The notes under the pieces were generated by a model that was not told the DNA's origin, made no database searches, and worked only from the letters and a program-made list of their open reading frames with translations. A stretch of DNA of 62,000 bases, taken from Branchiostoma floridae. Lineage: Eukaryota > Chordata > Leptocardii > Amphioxiformes > Branchiostomatidae. The stretch spans positions 16,405,808-16,467,807 of the forward strand of contig NC_049988.1 of assembly GCF_000003815.2 (NCBI RefSeq). The letters are read 5' to 3'. Position numbers and translations under genes: made by a program. Below are positions 21,813 through 32,760 of this stretch, piece by piece. Position 1 is the stretch's first letter; each line of letters opens with the position of its first letter.

Positions 21813-22229
21813 TTCTGCTTGGGACGGGTTACGTAACAAGAGACAAGTACTAGTGCTGTTAAACGTTTTGTCTGCTACGGTCTAAGTTAACCGTCTTTGT
21901 ATATTTATATATAAAAGGATGTCGAAATTCCCCATAAACAGCCCACATCCTATGGTCGAAGGTCATGGTTTTTTGCTCGAAAGACCCCATTGAGTGCACA
22001 TACTGTACCTTAACGACCGCCATTAATATTCATTGACGCCCCAACCCTCCGTAGACGCACTCTTCTCTCACCCGCCCCGCGGCCTATCCGGCTCGTAAGT
22101 ACGTCCGTTTTAAGAACCATTCATTTGTGCTGCAATATTGAATTTATGGTGCTAGATTAGTGCTGATACCATATCTTACGGTGTTTCTTTTTAGAATTTG
22201 GCTTGCGTTGTTATTGTGGCGGAAGTTTT

Positions 22230-22405
22230 CGTTGCATTTTTGTCGGATGGCCGGCAGCGGCAGACGATCTTAAAGCTTTACCGGCGGAAGTATGGATTCA
22301 GCTCCGAGCCCACAGTTATTGGTGGGCGTACAAGGAGGCCCTCGCGGTGGTCGCTGTGCCAGACAGACAACGGACTCCTTGATAATAATATACCCTCCTC
22401 ATAGT
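22230..22405 (+). pseudogene. Ty3/Gypsy-like integrase remnant
   Basis: In one frame the sequence reads VGWPAAADDLKALPAEV, then SYWWAYKEALAVVAV, then a stop. The adjacent frame continues DNGLLDNNIPSS before a stop. This order resembles the start of Ty3/Gypsy integrase (PPELRPYW-Y-ELAV-DGLLL-RVVIP). At least one frameshift and stops break it. No LTRs, reverse transcriptase or zinc finger were found nearby, so this is a small relic. Confidence 0.5.
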
Positions 22406-23044
22406 GCTACATATGGGACTCATTAGCCTAGATGACTTTAGGGTTGATGTCCGTAAAAAGCTTAAGAATCTTTTGAAGAAAGTGACTCTTATTCCGGATT
22501 CCATTCGCAGTGTGCGAAAAAAATGCTGAGCCCAGTGAATTGGCCTTTTGATAATTTCCGACTTGAGATGAAACTGACACGGTGTATAAAAGCAATGAAA
22601 GGCTGTTTTAAAAGTGATAGTTTATCGTGGTCGTCAATGTTACGGCCACATCGGGCACAAAACGTTACGACTCTAACCGTTACTAATCTCATCTCGTAGA
22701 GCTTATAACATCACAACCCACAAACCGCCCGTAACACACCGCGCGTAGTTTTATAACCATTGTGAATGAGATTATAGGCCCACCCGCGTGATATTGCCTT
22801 TCCGCCCTATGTAAACTATACGCATTGATCCGATGCGTAAAACTTTCTGTGTAATCTTTAATTTAAATCGAAAATATTTTCACCCAACATTTATAACCGA
22901 GATATGATTCGACCAGTTCAAATATCAAGAAGTGTAGTAGGTTGGAAGGTGTAAAATGCTTCACGGTTCCTTTCCCTCTCCTTATCTCCAAACGTGGTTT
23001 AGTGGCTGAAAGAATTCGAAGAAGATAGCATGTCTACAGACCTA

Positions 23045-24830
23045 TCTGAGTTCAAAAGCGAGATTGATCCTTAGTTCGTCTGAGGATGTCCTCAGGTCGC
23101 TTGTCACACCGTTATTATATGTATTGGCTTGGCAGACAACTTAAGGACCTACTCAGCTTCTATAGTGCTTCTTTTAGGGCTCTTCGTCTGGGTGACAGTA
23201 TAGTATCCTTACAATATAGTATTTCTCAGACAGAAATTATCTATTGTGTGTACATACGAAAATGGAAAAGTAATGTTTAGCCCCTTGAAGAGATGTGGTC
23301 GTTAGTGTTGGTGTGACAGACGAATTAAGGACCTCCCCAGACAGCTTCTATAGTGCTTCTCTGAGGACCCTTCGTCTGGGTGACAGTATGTAACTTTCCT
23401 TACAATACAGTATTTCTTAGACAGGGATGATCTATTGTGTATACATACGAAAAATTAAAAATAACAGTTAGCTCCATGAAGTGATGTGGTCGTTAGTGTT
23501 GGTGTGACAGACGAATTAAGGACCTCCTTAGACAGCTTCTATAGTGCTTCTCTGAATTCCCTGCCACTCGATGACAGTATGTAAGTTTCCTTACAACACG
23601 GTATTTCTTAGACAGGAATTATCTATTGTGTGTACATACGAAAAAGGAAAAGTAATGGTTAGCTCCGTGAAGAGATGTGGTCGTTAGTATTGGTGTGACA
23701 TACAAATTAAGAACCTCCTCAGATGGCCTCTATAATGCTTCTCTGAATGCCCTACGTCTGAGTGATAGTATGTAACTTCCTTACAATACGGTATTTCTCA
23801 GACAGGGATGATGTATTAGGAATACATACGAAAAAGGAAAAGTAACGCTTAGCCCCTTAAAGAGATGTGGTCGTTACTGTTGGTGTGACAGACGAATTAA
23901 GGACCTCCCCAGACAGCCTCTATAGTGCTTCTCTGAGGGCCCTTCGTCTGGGTGACAGTGTGTAAGTTTTCTCACAATACAGTATTTCTCAGACAGGGAT
24001 AATCTATTAGGAATACATACGAAAAAGGAAAAGTAACGGTTAGCCCCTTGAAGAGATGTGGTCGTTACTGTTGGTGTGACAGACGAATTAAGGACCTCCC
24101 CAGACAGCCTCTATAGTGCTTCTCTGAGGGCCCTTCGTCTGGGTGACAGTATGTAACATTCCTTACAAAACAGTATTTCTTAGACAGGGATAATTCATCT
24201 ATTGTAAAGACATACGAAAAAGAAGAAGTAACGGTTAGCTCCTTGAAGTGATGTTGTCATTAGCGTTGGAGTGGCAGACGAATTAAGGACCTCCTTAGAC
24301 AGCTCCTGTAGACGTGTGTAGTGCTTCTCTTAGGGCCCTACGTGTCTGTGGCAGTATGTAAGTTTCCTTACAATACAGTATTTCTCAGACAGGGATAATC
24401 TATTAGGAATACATACGAACAAGGAAAAGTAATGGTTAGCTCCGCCAGAGATGTGGTCGTTAGTGTTGGAGTGGCAGACGAATTAAGGACCTCCTTATAA
24501 TGCTTCTCTGAGGGTCCCTCGTCTCGATGACAGTATGTAAGTTTCCTTACAACACGGTATTTCTTAGACAGGAATTATCTATTGTGTGTACATACGAAAA
24601 AGGAAAAGTAATGGTAAGCTCCGTGAAGAGATGTGGTCGTCAGTGTTGGTGTGACATACAAATTAAGAACCTCCTCAGATGGCTTCTATAATGCTTTTAC
24701 GTCTGAGTGATAGTATGTAACTTCCTTACAATACGGTATTTCGCAGACAGGGATGATATATTGTGTGTACTTACGAAAAAGGAAAAGTAATGGTTACATC
24801 CGTGAAGAGATGTCGTTAGTGAACCGTGTG
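23045..24830. repeat. Tandem array, ~190-bp unit, about nine copies
   Basis: The anchor GATGTGGTCGTTA (or close variants) recurs near 23292, 23483, 23674, 23864, 24055, 24250, 24450, 24630 and 24809, so the unit is 180-200 bp. Each unit has GACAGACGAATTAAGGACCT, then TCTATAGTGCTTCTCTGA, then CCTTCGTCTGGGTGACAG and a TATTTCTCAGACAGG block. The open frames inside are products of repetition. Confidence 0.9.
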
Positions 24831-25335
24831 ATAGTGTTGTGCCTGAGGGAGTCTATTAAAAAGTACTATAATTGTAAGTCAGTTCGTGCATTCAGATCGT
24901 TAATGATGAGGTCACTGCGATTCCAAGGAAGTTCAATTTCAGGTGGCTGTGTTGTTAAGCTCCCATAAATGTTATATGCGTTATATGAGCCCTTTGACAA
25001 TGCTGGCTATAACACGCGTATTACTTTTATGGCGATTGTGTATTGAATGATATGGCTATTTCTTTTGAATTTCCTTTTCTGACCTGGATCTTAACTAAAA
25101 CTTTCTATCGATCATATTTCCGGCCGTTATTGCTTTAATCGTCCATCCGAATGTACCTCTAGTGATATTATTGATTTGCCTTTACAATGGTGCTTACTTT
25201 ACAACTTTTGTTGTTGTGTTTAAATGTTATCACGCAAGAGAAAGAGAAGGAGTAGTTCCTGTTTTAATCACTGGTATATTAGCAGTACTCCTCACATATA
25301 CGTTTGACGTAAACCTAAGGTGGAAATATGTAGGG

Positions 25336-25771
25336 TAGGGGTGGGTACCGGTACAGAAAATTCATGTCCAGGACCAGTTCAGGTCCAGAGGATCAGGTCC
25401 AGGTCCGGACCTGAACCTGGACCTGATTCTGGATGTAAAAACATGTAAATGGACGATACTCAAAACAATGGTCCATTTCGCTTCAAAGAAATCTGTTTGG
25501 AAGTTTCTGGAATATTCGACTGTCACTGGTGCTTTAAAATCCAACAAGGCTAACTGCCTATGTACAATTGGCTGTAAACCTTGGTAGAAATGACTATAGA
25601 CTCTATTCTCCTTCGCTCTTGCTATTTTCTTCGACCGGTAAGCTCCTAAACGTGGAATGCCTGATCACGTAATCTGTTCGTTTTCCAATAGGTCCAACAT
25701 CCGGTCCACCGATTTTTTTTCAATACGAAAACCGGTTTTGTACCGCTACAGTCTACCGGTACCCAGCCCTA
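25336..25771. mobile_element. TAGGGGTGGGTACCGG MITE (hAT-like)
   Basis: Termini TAGGGGTGGGTACCGGTAC and TACCGGTACCCAGCCCTA are inverted, and the interior carries repeated CAGGTCCAGG/CCTGGACCTG palindromes. It is the same family as 30075-30505. No clear target duplication is visible here. Confidence 0.75.
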
Positions 25772-25787
25772 GGGTATTCTGGGGTTA

Positions 25788-25951
25788 TACCCCCCTCACA
25801 TTAGGCGAAAATCGATCGGACGACGAGTCTGCGAGTTCTAAAGTACGAGGAGGCATGACCATGACCGATAGCATTCAGGGTCATGCCTCCTTGTAATTTA
25901 GAGCTCGCAGACTCGTCGTCCGATGGATTTTCGCCTAATGTGAGAGGGGTA
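25788..25951. mobile_element. Foldback element, ~75-bp arms
   Basis: The left arm contains CTCACATTAGGCGAAAATC and GGACGACGAGTCTGCGAG. The right arm is its near-perfect reverse complement, and only about 17 bp lies between the arms. It would fold into one long hairpin. It begins about 15 bp after the preceding MITE ends. Confidence 0.85.
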
Positions 25952-26089
25952 TTAAGACGCCTAGAGGCGGATTCGCAGAAAAGGGTAATTATCCATCATG
26001 GTGGCGGATTCATTTTTAACCGTCCTGCCGGGAATATTTCACTCACAACGGTCTGGTGATGGAAACGGAATGCTAACTGCTTCTTTACA

Positions 26090-26640
26090 TACAGAATTAG
26101 CACTATATGGGGATCTGCCTATGTTGTAATGGGCTTTGAGCGTAATAGACCAATCTGGCTCGCTCGCTGCGGTAGCTTACAGGGAGGGAGTTGTCAAGCC
26201 CTAGTAATTTATATCTTCTTGAAATGACTTACATCTATTCTGCTCGTAAGGTAGTTTTAAAAAATTCAAATGAAGAATGAAGCGTGTATTACAGTACTGG
26301 CTAGCCCATAGGGTGGCTTTAACGGCAGATTGCACACGGGTTAGTAACACTACGAGTGATCGCTAGAAGAAAAGGAAAAAAGAAGAAAGACGCCAAGGGA
26401 CATAGCTGATCTGTGTGTGCAAATGACAGGACAAGTGCGTTTAGAGAGTTAGTAATACATGTATTTACATATACAAAGGGTCCATGCAGCAGGGTCCTGC
26501 CCAATTCAGTGGGAACTGGGATAGTGTCCCCACCTCTGCTACACTAGGCAGGTTCATTCCGCTTCTTACGGCCGGTCATTCACGGTGAATCTGAAGATAG
26601 ATGCTAAAAGCTGTTTTGGGCACGATAGGAAACACGAACA
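26090..26640. repeat. Segmental duplication, copy A
   Basis: Shares with 27005-27720 a long order of blocks: CCTATGTTGTAATGGGC, TTGAGCGTAATAGACCAATC, TTACAGGGAGGGA, GAATGAAGCGTGTA-like, GATGCTAAAAGCTGTTTT and GCACGATAGGAAACA. Copy A lacks the MITE found in copy B and is followed by a LINE 3' end. Confidence 0.7.
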
Positions 26641-26990
26641 TGATAGGAAACATGAACAGGGAAGCGTTTCGGAGATCTATAACGTATTCAGGCACAGTTC
26701 TGTGGAATAGTCTGAGGCAGAACTTGAGGCAGGCGCCCTCTTTATCGTCGTTTAAGAACTTGACTCGCCGAGAAATTATGTAACTATGGACTATGAGATG
26801 GACTGATATTATGTTGAATACGAAAGTATCTATGGAATGTTATTGTATGTATTGTATGAATTGTATCTTTTGTGTACTGCATTGTATTTTAGAAGGTATT
26901 TAGACCTCTGACCTCCTCCACCCTTGAAATCTTGAAAAACGGCTTAGGCCGAAGATGTATCAAGGTTAAATAAAGGTTGAAAAAAAGAAA
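26600..26990 (+). pseudogene. LINE 3' end with RT C-terminus
   Basis: The frame ending at 26783 reads FRRSITYSGTVLWNSLRQNL, then APSLSSFKNL and a stop. This resembles the extreme C-terminus of CR1-like reverse transcriptase polyproteins (YSGAVLWNSLP...APSLSQFK). A 3' UTR follows, then AATAAAGGTTG and an A-rich tail near 26965-26995. It is a 5'-truncated dead copy joined to segmental copy A. Confidence 0.65.
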
Positions 26991-27004
26991 AAAACTGAAG
27001 AAGA

Positions 27005-27720
27005 CATACAGACTTAGCATTATATGCCTATGTTGTAATGGGCCTTGAGCGTAATAGACCAATCTGACTCGCTCGCGTCGGCGGCTTACAGGGAGGGAAT
27101 TGTCACGCCCTTGCTCATGTCTACCCGAAATGACTTCCATCTATTCTGTTCAGTTACAAGATAGTTTCAAGAAGAACAGAATTTGAAGAATGGAGCGTGT
27201 AGCGGTGGCTGATTCGTGTTATTAGCTGGGTTTGAGCCAGTCTGTTCTTTAAAATACATTTTCTTCCTCCGAACTGCTTATCCCCATGATAGATTGAAGA
27301 AAGGCGCCAATGAAGATAAACAACTGACTTGAAATGACAGTACAATTGCATTTAGTGATCATGAGTTAGCAGCATATGTATTTACATATTTATATACGTG
27401 TAGTGGTGGCTCATTGCAGCGCTAGCAGGGTTCTGTCCAGTTCAAACTAAACTGGGCCTTTACTGTCCAAGCAGAGGTTAGGCTCCGGCTGTGTTTTTTT
27501 ACGTGTTTTTTAGGCATTTTTATAGGGCTTTCTATTTTGCACTGTTTTCTTGATGTTTGGCGGCGATAAACATAAAAAACAACCGGAGCCTGACCTCTGT
27601 TTGGAGAGTAAAAGCCTCCGCTACAGTAGGCAAGTCCACTTCCATCTTACGGTCATTTACGGTGAATCTGTTGATGGATGCTAAAAGCTGTTTTTTTTGG
27701 CACGATAGGAAACACCATGA
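27005..27720. repeat. Segmental duplication, copy B
   Basis: Second copy of the 26090-26640 segment, carrying the MITE at 27461-27610. The two copies together let one see the site before and after insertion. Confidence 0.7.
27461..27610. mobile_element. Intact 150-bp MITE (TACTSTCCAAGCAGAGG ends)
   Basis: The inverted termini TACTGTCCAAGCAGAGGTTA and GACCTCTGTTTGGAGAGTA extend over some 35 bp, including GGCTCCGG/CCGGAGCC. It is the same family as the interrupted element at 9636-10069. Copy A of the surrounding duplication lacks it. Confidence 0.8.
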
Positions 27721-28266
27721 ACTGAAGATGACGTACATGTCCTTGCAAGCACTTAGTGGATGCAAGATATGAACGTAATGGATGCACGGACGTCAAGATG
27801 ATGCAAATCTGTTTTCTTAAGACATGTTAGCAGTCCCACAAAAAGCTAAATCCATTGCTATGAGCACGATGCAGTGTCTTCATCGTCTTTTCGACCTCAA
27901 GTGCTATTGACACTACCGTATAACGCATGGCCTTGGGATTGATGTAATGAAATAAACATCCATAAAACCGCGAATGCCGCCTCTCTTGTCGTCGAAAACA
28001 ACTCGTTAAGCCCCATTAATGACCCCAGGGTCGCATGGTGTATGTAAAGTCAGACTTCTGTCGGATGCGGCAATGTTTGAACCTTCAGTAAAGCGCACTC
28101 CCTTCTGATCGAAAGCAAGCCGTTATCTAACGTGCTTATGTCATACATATTTTACATGTTCAAAGTTTGTCACGTTTTTTTTCCGAATCCTTTTGAACAG
28201 TATGTAGATTCCGCTATTAAAGCGAACGATGAGAACACCGTCATAGATACTTCTGAACAAGCTCTT

Positions 28267-28755
28267 AGTGGGACCGCGTAGCACAGTGGTATTGTGTTCG
28301 GCCCGTGACCAAGAGGTTGCGGGTTCGAATCCAGCTGCGTGTCACCGATCTTGTGTCCTTGGGAAAGGCACTTCACACGACTTTCCTCACTTAACTCAGG
28401 TGAAAATGAGTACCTAGCTTCCGCTAGGGGCCGTCCCTCGGATAGGACGTTAAATGGAGGTCACGTGTCTGGGGAGAGCCATACCCCAGTCACGTTAAAG
28501 AACCCACCACACGTGCGATGATGCGGTGTGAGTGGTCCAAAACCTACAGTACCTTGGCCGCACCTAGGGCAATTACTGTCGTATTGAGGTCAACTGAGTG
28601 GCGCCGAATGGCAGCTTGCTCCAAACACTTGCGACAGTCGTATTGAGGTCACCTGAGTGGCGCCGAATGGCAGCTCGCTCCAGACCCTTGCGATTTAGCC
28701 CCGCCCATTGTAAGCTCCTCGCAATTCAGCCCCTGGCTGCAAAGACTGAGTAGTC
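28267..28755 (+). mobile_element. tRNA-derived SINE, near full length
   Basis: A box TAGCACAGTGG at 28279-28289 and B box GGTTCGAATCC at 28322-28332 are well kept. The body (CCTTGGGAAAGGCACTTCAC, TCGGATAGGACGTTAAATGG, CACGTTAAAGAACCCACC) and tail (GCAATTCAGCCCCTGGCTGC) follow. A ~63-bp unit with GGTCACCTGAGTGGCGCC is duplicated in tandem at 28568-28690. A C-run closes it at 28757. Confidence 0.8.
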
Positions 28756-29159
28756 GCCCCCCCCCCCCAAAACAAACAATTACTATGATGGCTGTGGTAC
28801 CACCGTGGTGATCGTGTCAATCATATCCAACTCTTTACACGAATCGAATCGTTTGTTGTGCTTCTTTCTAGACGGCGATAGCTGAACCAACTTAGCTTGC
28901 AGAGACCAAACAAAATTGGACTTTTCTGACCCTGTATTTCATAATTGGCATGATGGTGTATGATGTAAAGAAATATGATGTAAAAGCACCAAACACACAA
29001 AACGTAACAAGAGATTCGTTCAGCGATCTGTCCAATGTTTGGTAGCTCAGTAGAAGTGTGTGAGGCAAGGGAAAGGGTGTAATGGTATGTAAGATATCTA
29101 TAAGTTTTGAGGTAGATGTCCGACATTATCAGTTCTTCCATGTGATTGAAAACTAGTCT

Positions 29160-32100
29160 GATAAGTTATTTCATCGAGTTTTTCAATCATGATCAAAATG
29201 TCACCAAGCGTAAGTCCAAGTTCACGGCAATCGCCGACCGCGGAACAACGCCATTCATCGGGTTGGAATTTGGATGTTAGGCATTATCAGTTCTTTCTTG
29301 TGATGGAAAACAAGTCCGATAACCCATTAAGCTTTACGTCAAGGACTCTTGGCATATGGCAGGTCGATGTAAATTATTTCGTTGGCAACCAGGGGAAAAA
29401 CGATACAGAGGCAAATTGCAAAATGCATCATTCGTATGATTCAATACAAGCCTGACATATTATCACAGTGAGTTTTCAATCATGATCTAAAGGTCACCAA
29501 GCGTAGGGCAAGTCCAACTGAATGCCATGGTACTCATGGATGACGGAACATCGATTCGGTTGGGCGGAAGTTGGATGTAAGACATTATCAGTTCTTCTTT
29601 GTGATGGAAAACAAGTCTGATAACCCATTACGCTCTAAATCAAAGAATCTGGGCATACATATGGCCTGTCAGATGCAGAAAATCACTTCGTTGCAAAATC
29701 ATTTCGTTGACAACCAGAGGGAAAAAAACACGATACAGGGGCAAAATAAAGAATATTTATTTTTGAATATAAGTCTGATAAGTTAGAATATTGAGTTTTC
29801 AATCATTATCTTAAAGGTCACCAAGCGTAGGTCAAGTCCAACTGAATGTTGAATACTTTCGGCCATGGTAATCATCGGTGTGTGAAACATCTATAGGGGT
29901 GGGCGTATTTTGGATGTCAGGCATCATCAGTTATTCCTTATGATCGAAAACAAGTCCGATAACCCATTAAGCTCTAAATCAAAGACTCTGGGCATACATT
30001 TGGCCTGTCAGATGCAGAAAATCACTTCGTTGCAAAATCATTTTGTTGACAACCAGAGGGAAAAGACACGATACTAGGGGTGGGTACCGGTACAGAACAT
30101 TCAGGTCCAGGTCCGGTTCAGGTCCAGAGGATCAGGTCCAGGTCCGGACCTGAACCTGGACCTGATGCAGTATGACTCATACCAATGGTCCATTTCACTA
30201 CAAAGAAATCTGTTTGGTGGAGTATTAGACTTACACTGGCGTTTTAAAATCCTACAACGCTAACTGCACCAGTATGATTGGCTGTAAACCTTGGTAGAAA
30301 TTACTATAAACTCTACTCTACTTCACTCTTGTTATTTTCTTCCACCTGCAAGCGTCAAAACGTGTGAATGCCTTATGATGATCTGTTAATTTTCTAATCG
30401 GTCCAACATCCGGTCCACCTAATTTTTTCAGGTCCGGTTTTTCTGGACCGGTCCAATAAGAAAAACCGGTTTTGTACCGGTACGCTGTACCGATACCCAG
30501 CCCTACACGATACAGATGTACAATACATCATTGTTATGATTGAATACAAGTCCGATACGTTATCATCACGTTGAGTTTTCAATCATGATCATAAGGTCAC
30601 CGAGCGTAGGTCAAGTTCAATTAAACGCTGACTGCTCTCTGCCATGGTAATCATCGACCGCAGAACATCGCTCGAGTTGGGCAGAATTTGACTGATAGAC
30701 ATCATCAGTTCTTCTTTGTGATGGAGAACAAGTCCGATAACCCATTAGGCTCTAAGTCAAAGACTCTAGACATACATATGGCCTGTCAGATGCAGAAAAT
30801 AACTTCGTTGCAAAATCATTTCGTTGACAACCAGGGGGACAAACGCGATACAGATGTACAATACATCATTGTTATGATTGAATTCAAGTCCGATACGTTA
30901 TCACACTGAGTTTTCAATCATGATCTTCAGGTGACCAAGCGTAGGTCAAGTCCAACTGAATGCAGAAAGCTCTCGGCCATGGTAATCATCGATGACGTAA
31001 CATCGCTGGGGTTGGGCGGAATTTGGATGATGGACATCATCAGTTCTTCCTTATGATCGAAAACAGGCCCGATAACCTTCATCTCGACGTCAAGGACTCA
31101 GGGCATATGGGGTGTCAATTTTGCTATATCATTTCGTCAGAAACCAGAGGGTAAAAACGAGACAAATACATCATTGTTACGATTGAATACAAGTCCAATA
31201 AGTTCTCACATTAAGTTTTCAATCATGGTGTTAAGGTCACCAAGCGCAGGTCAAGTCCAACTGAATGCTGAATGCTCTCGGCCATGGTAATCATCGGTGG
31301 TGAAACATCGCTCGCGTTGGGTGGAATTTGATCGTAGGCATTATTAGTTCGTCCTTGTGATCGAAAACAGGCCCGATAACTTAAGCTCGACGTCAAGGAC
31401 TCTGGGCATATGGCACGTCAATTGTGTTAACTCATTTCTTCGGCAATCAGAAGAAAAAATAACAATACAGAGGCAAAATACATCATTCTGATGATTGAAT
31501 ACAAATCTGACAAGTCATCACATTAAGTTTTCAATCATGATGCCAAGCGTAGGTCAAGTCCAACTGAATGCCGAAAGCTTGCGGCCATGGAAATCATCGA
31601 CCGCAGAACATCACTCGGGTTGGGCGGAATTTAGACATTATCAGTTCGAAAACAAGTCAGATGATCTTAAACTCCATGCCAAGAACTTTTTGATTTATAT
31701 ACTCTTGGCATATGTCACGTCAACGTTGCCAAATCATTTAGACGGCAACCAGAGAAATACATCATGTTGGATGCTGCATTGGATGCTGAATGCTGTCGGT
31801 CATGGTAATTATCGATGACGGAACATCTATTGCGTTGGGCGTAAGTTGGATGTTAGATGTTATCAGTTCTTCCTTATGATGGAAAACAACCCCGATAACA
31901 TTAAGCTCGACTTCAAGGACCTAGGCATATGGCACGTCAATGTAAATCATTTTGTTGGCAACCAGAGGGCAAAAGAAACGATACAGAGGCAAATTGCAAA
32001 ATACATATTTCTTATGATTCCGATAAGTTATCACCCTGAGTTTTCAATCATGATCTTAAGGTCACCGAGCGTAGGTCAAGTCCAACTGAATGCTGAATGC

Positions 32101-32480
32101 TCTCAGTCATGGTAATCATCGATGTGCGAAACATCCATTGGAGTTGGTGGCTTTTGAAGTTAGGCATCATCAGGTATTCCTTAAGATCGAAAATAAGCCC
32201 GATAACATCAATCTCGACGCTAAGGACTCTAGGCATATGGCACGTCAGTTTCGCTAAATCATTTCGTCGGCAACCGGAGGAAAAAGCGAGGCAAAATACA
32301 TCATTCTTATGATTGAATACAAATCTGACAAGGCATCACACTTAGTTTTCAATCATGATCTTGAGATCACCGAGCGTAGGTCAAGTCCAATTGAATACCG
32401 AACGCTCTCGGCCATGGTAATCATCGACCGCGGAATCGATTGGGACGGTGGAAGTTGGAAGTGTATTCTGTCCTCCATGG
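29160..32480. repeat. Tandem array, ~300-340-bp unit
   Basis: The core TTTTCAATCATGATCTTAAG, then GTCACCAAGCGTAGGTCAAG, then GGCCATGGTAATCATCGA recurs near 29200, 29491, 29815, 30594, 30929, 31234, 31537, 32059 and 32365. Each unit also has ATCAGTTCTTCCTTGTGATG, GAAAACAAGTCCGATAA and GGCATATGGC. A shortened unit lies near 31750. A MITE interrupts one unit at 30075-30505. No open frame runs across units. Confidence 0.9.
30075..30505. mobile_element. hAT-like MITE with 8-bp target duplication
   Basis: Termini TAGGGGTGGGTACCGG and CGATACCCAGCCCTA are flanked by CACGATAC at 30067-30074 and 30506-30513. The 8-bp duplication fits hAT. Removing the element and one duplication restores an array unit of about 340 bp. 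Confidence 0.85.
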
Positions 32481-32559
32481 TACATGTCAGAAAATAATTC
32501 AAATAGAAAGCTTATTTGTAAGTTCAGGCCCAGAGGATGATGGCAAGTTCATGGTTGAA

Positions 32560-32760
32560 GCATAGGGTGCATACACGTGACAATGAACAGGGATTAACAT
32601 TATTACCAGGATTACCAAGAAGTGAGAAGAAGCCGAACATCTGTGATACTTTTGTATGCATATATGTTATGATCATGATATATATTTTGACTTGTTGTGT
32701 CCTGTACTTAGCTTAGTTGGGCAAAAATGTACAATAAAGGTCTTCATTCATTCATTATTA
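32560..32760 (+). repeat. Probable LINE 3' tail
   Basis: GTTGGGCAAAAATGTACAAT AAAGGTCTTC ends in ATTCATTCATT, a short tandem tail of the type left by CR1/L2-like LINEs. No coding part is recognisable upstream; it adjoins the end of the tandem array. Confidence 0.45.

Noticed and set aside
23086-24968. Short frames with repeated YCVY-RK-KSN peptides
   Set aside because: They are translations of the ~190-bp tandem unit, and each is closed within a unit.
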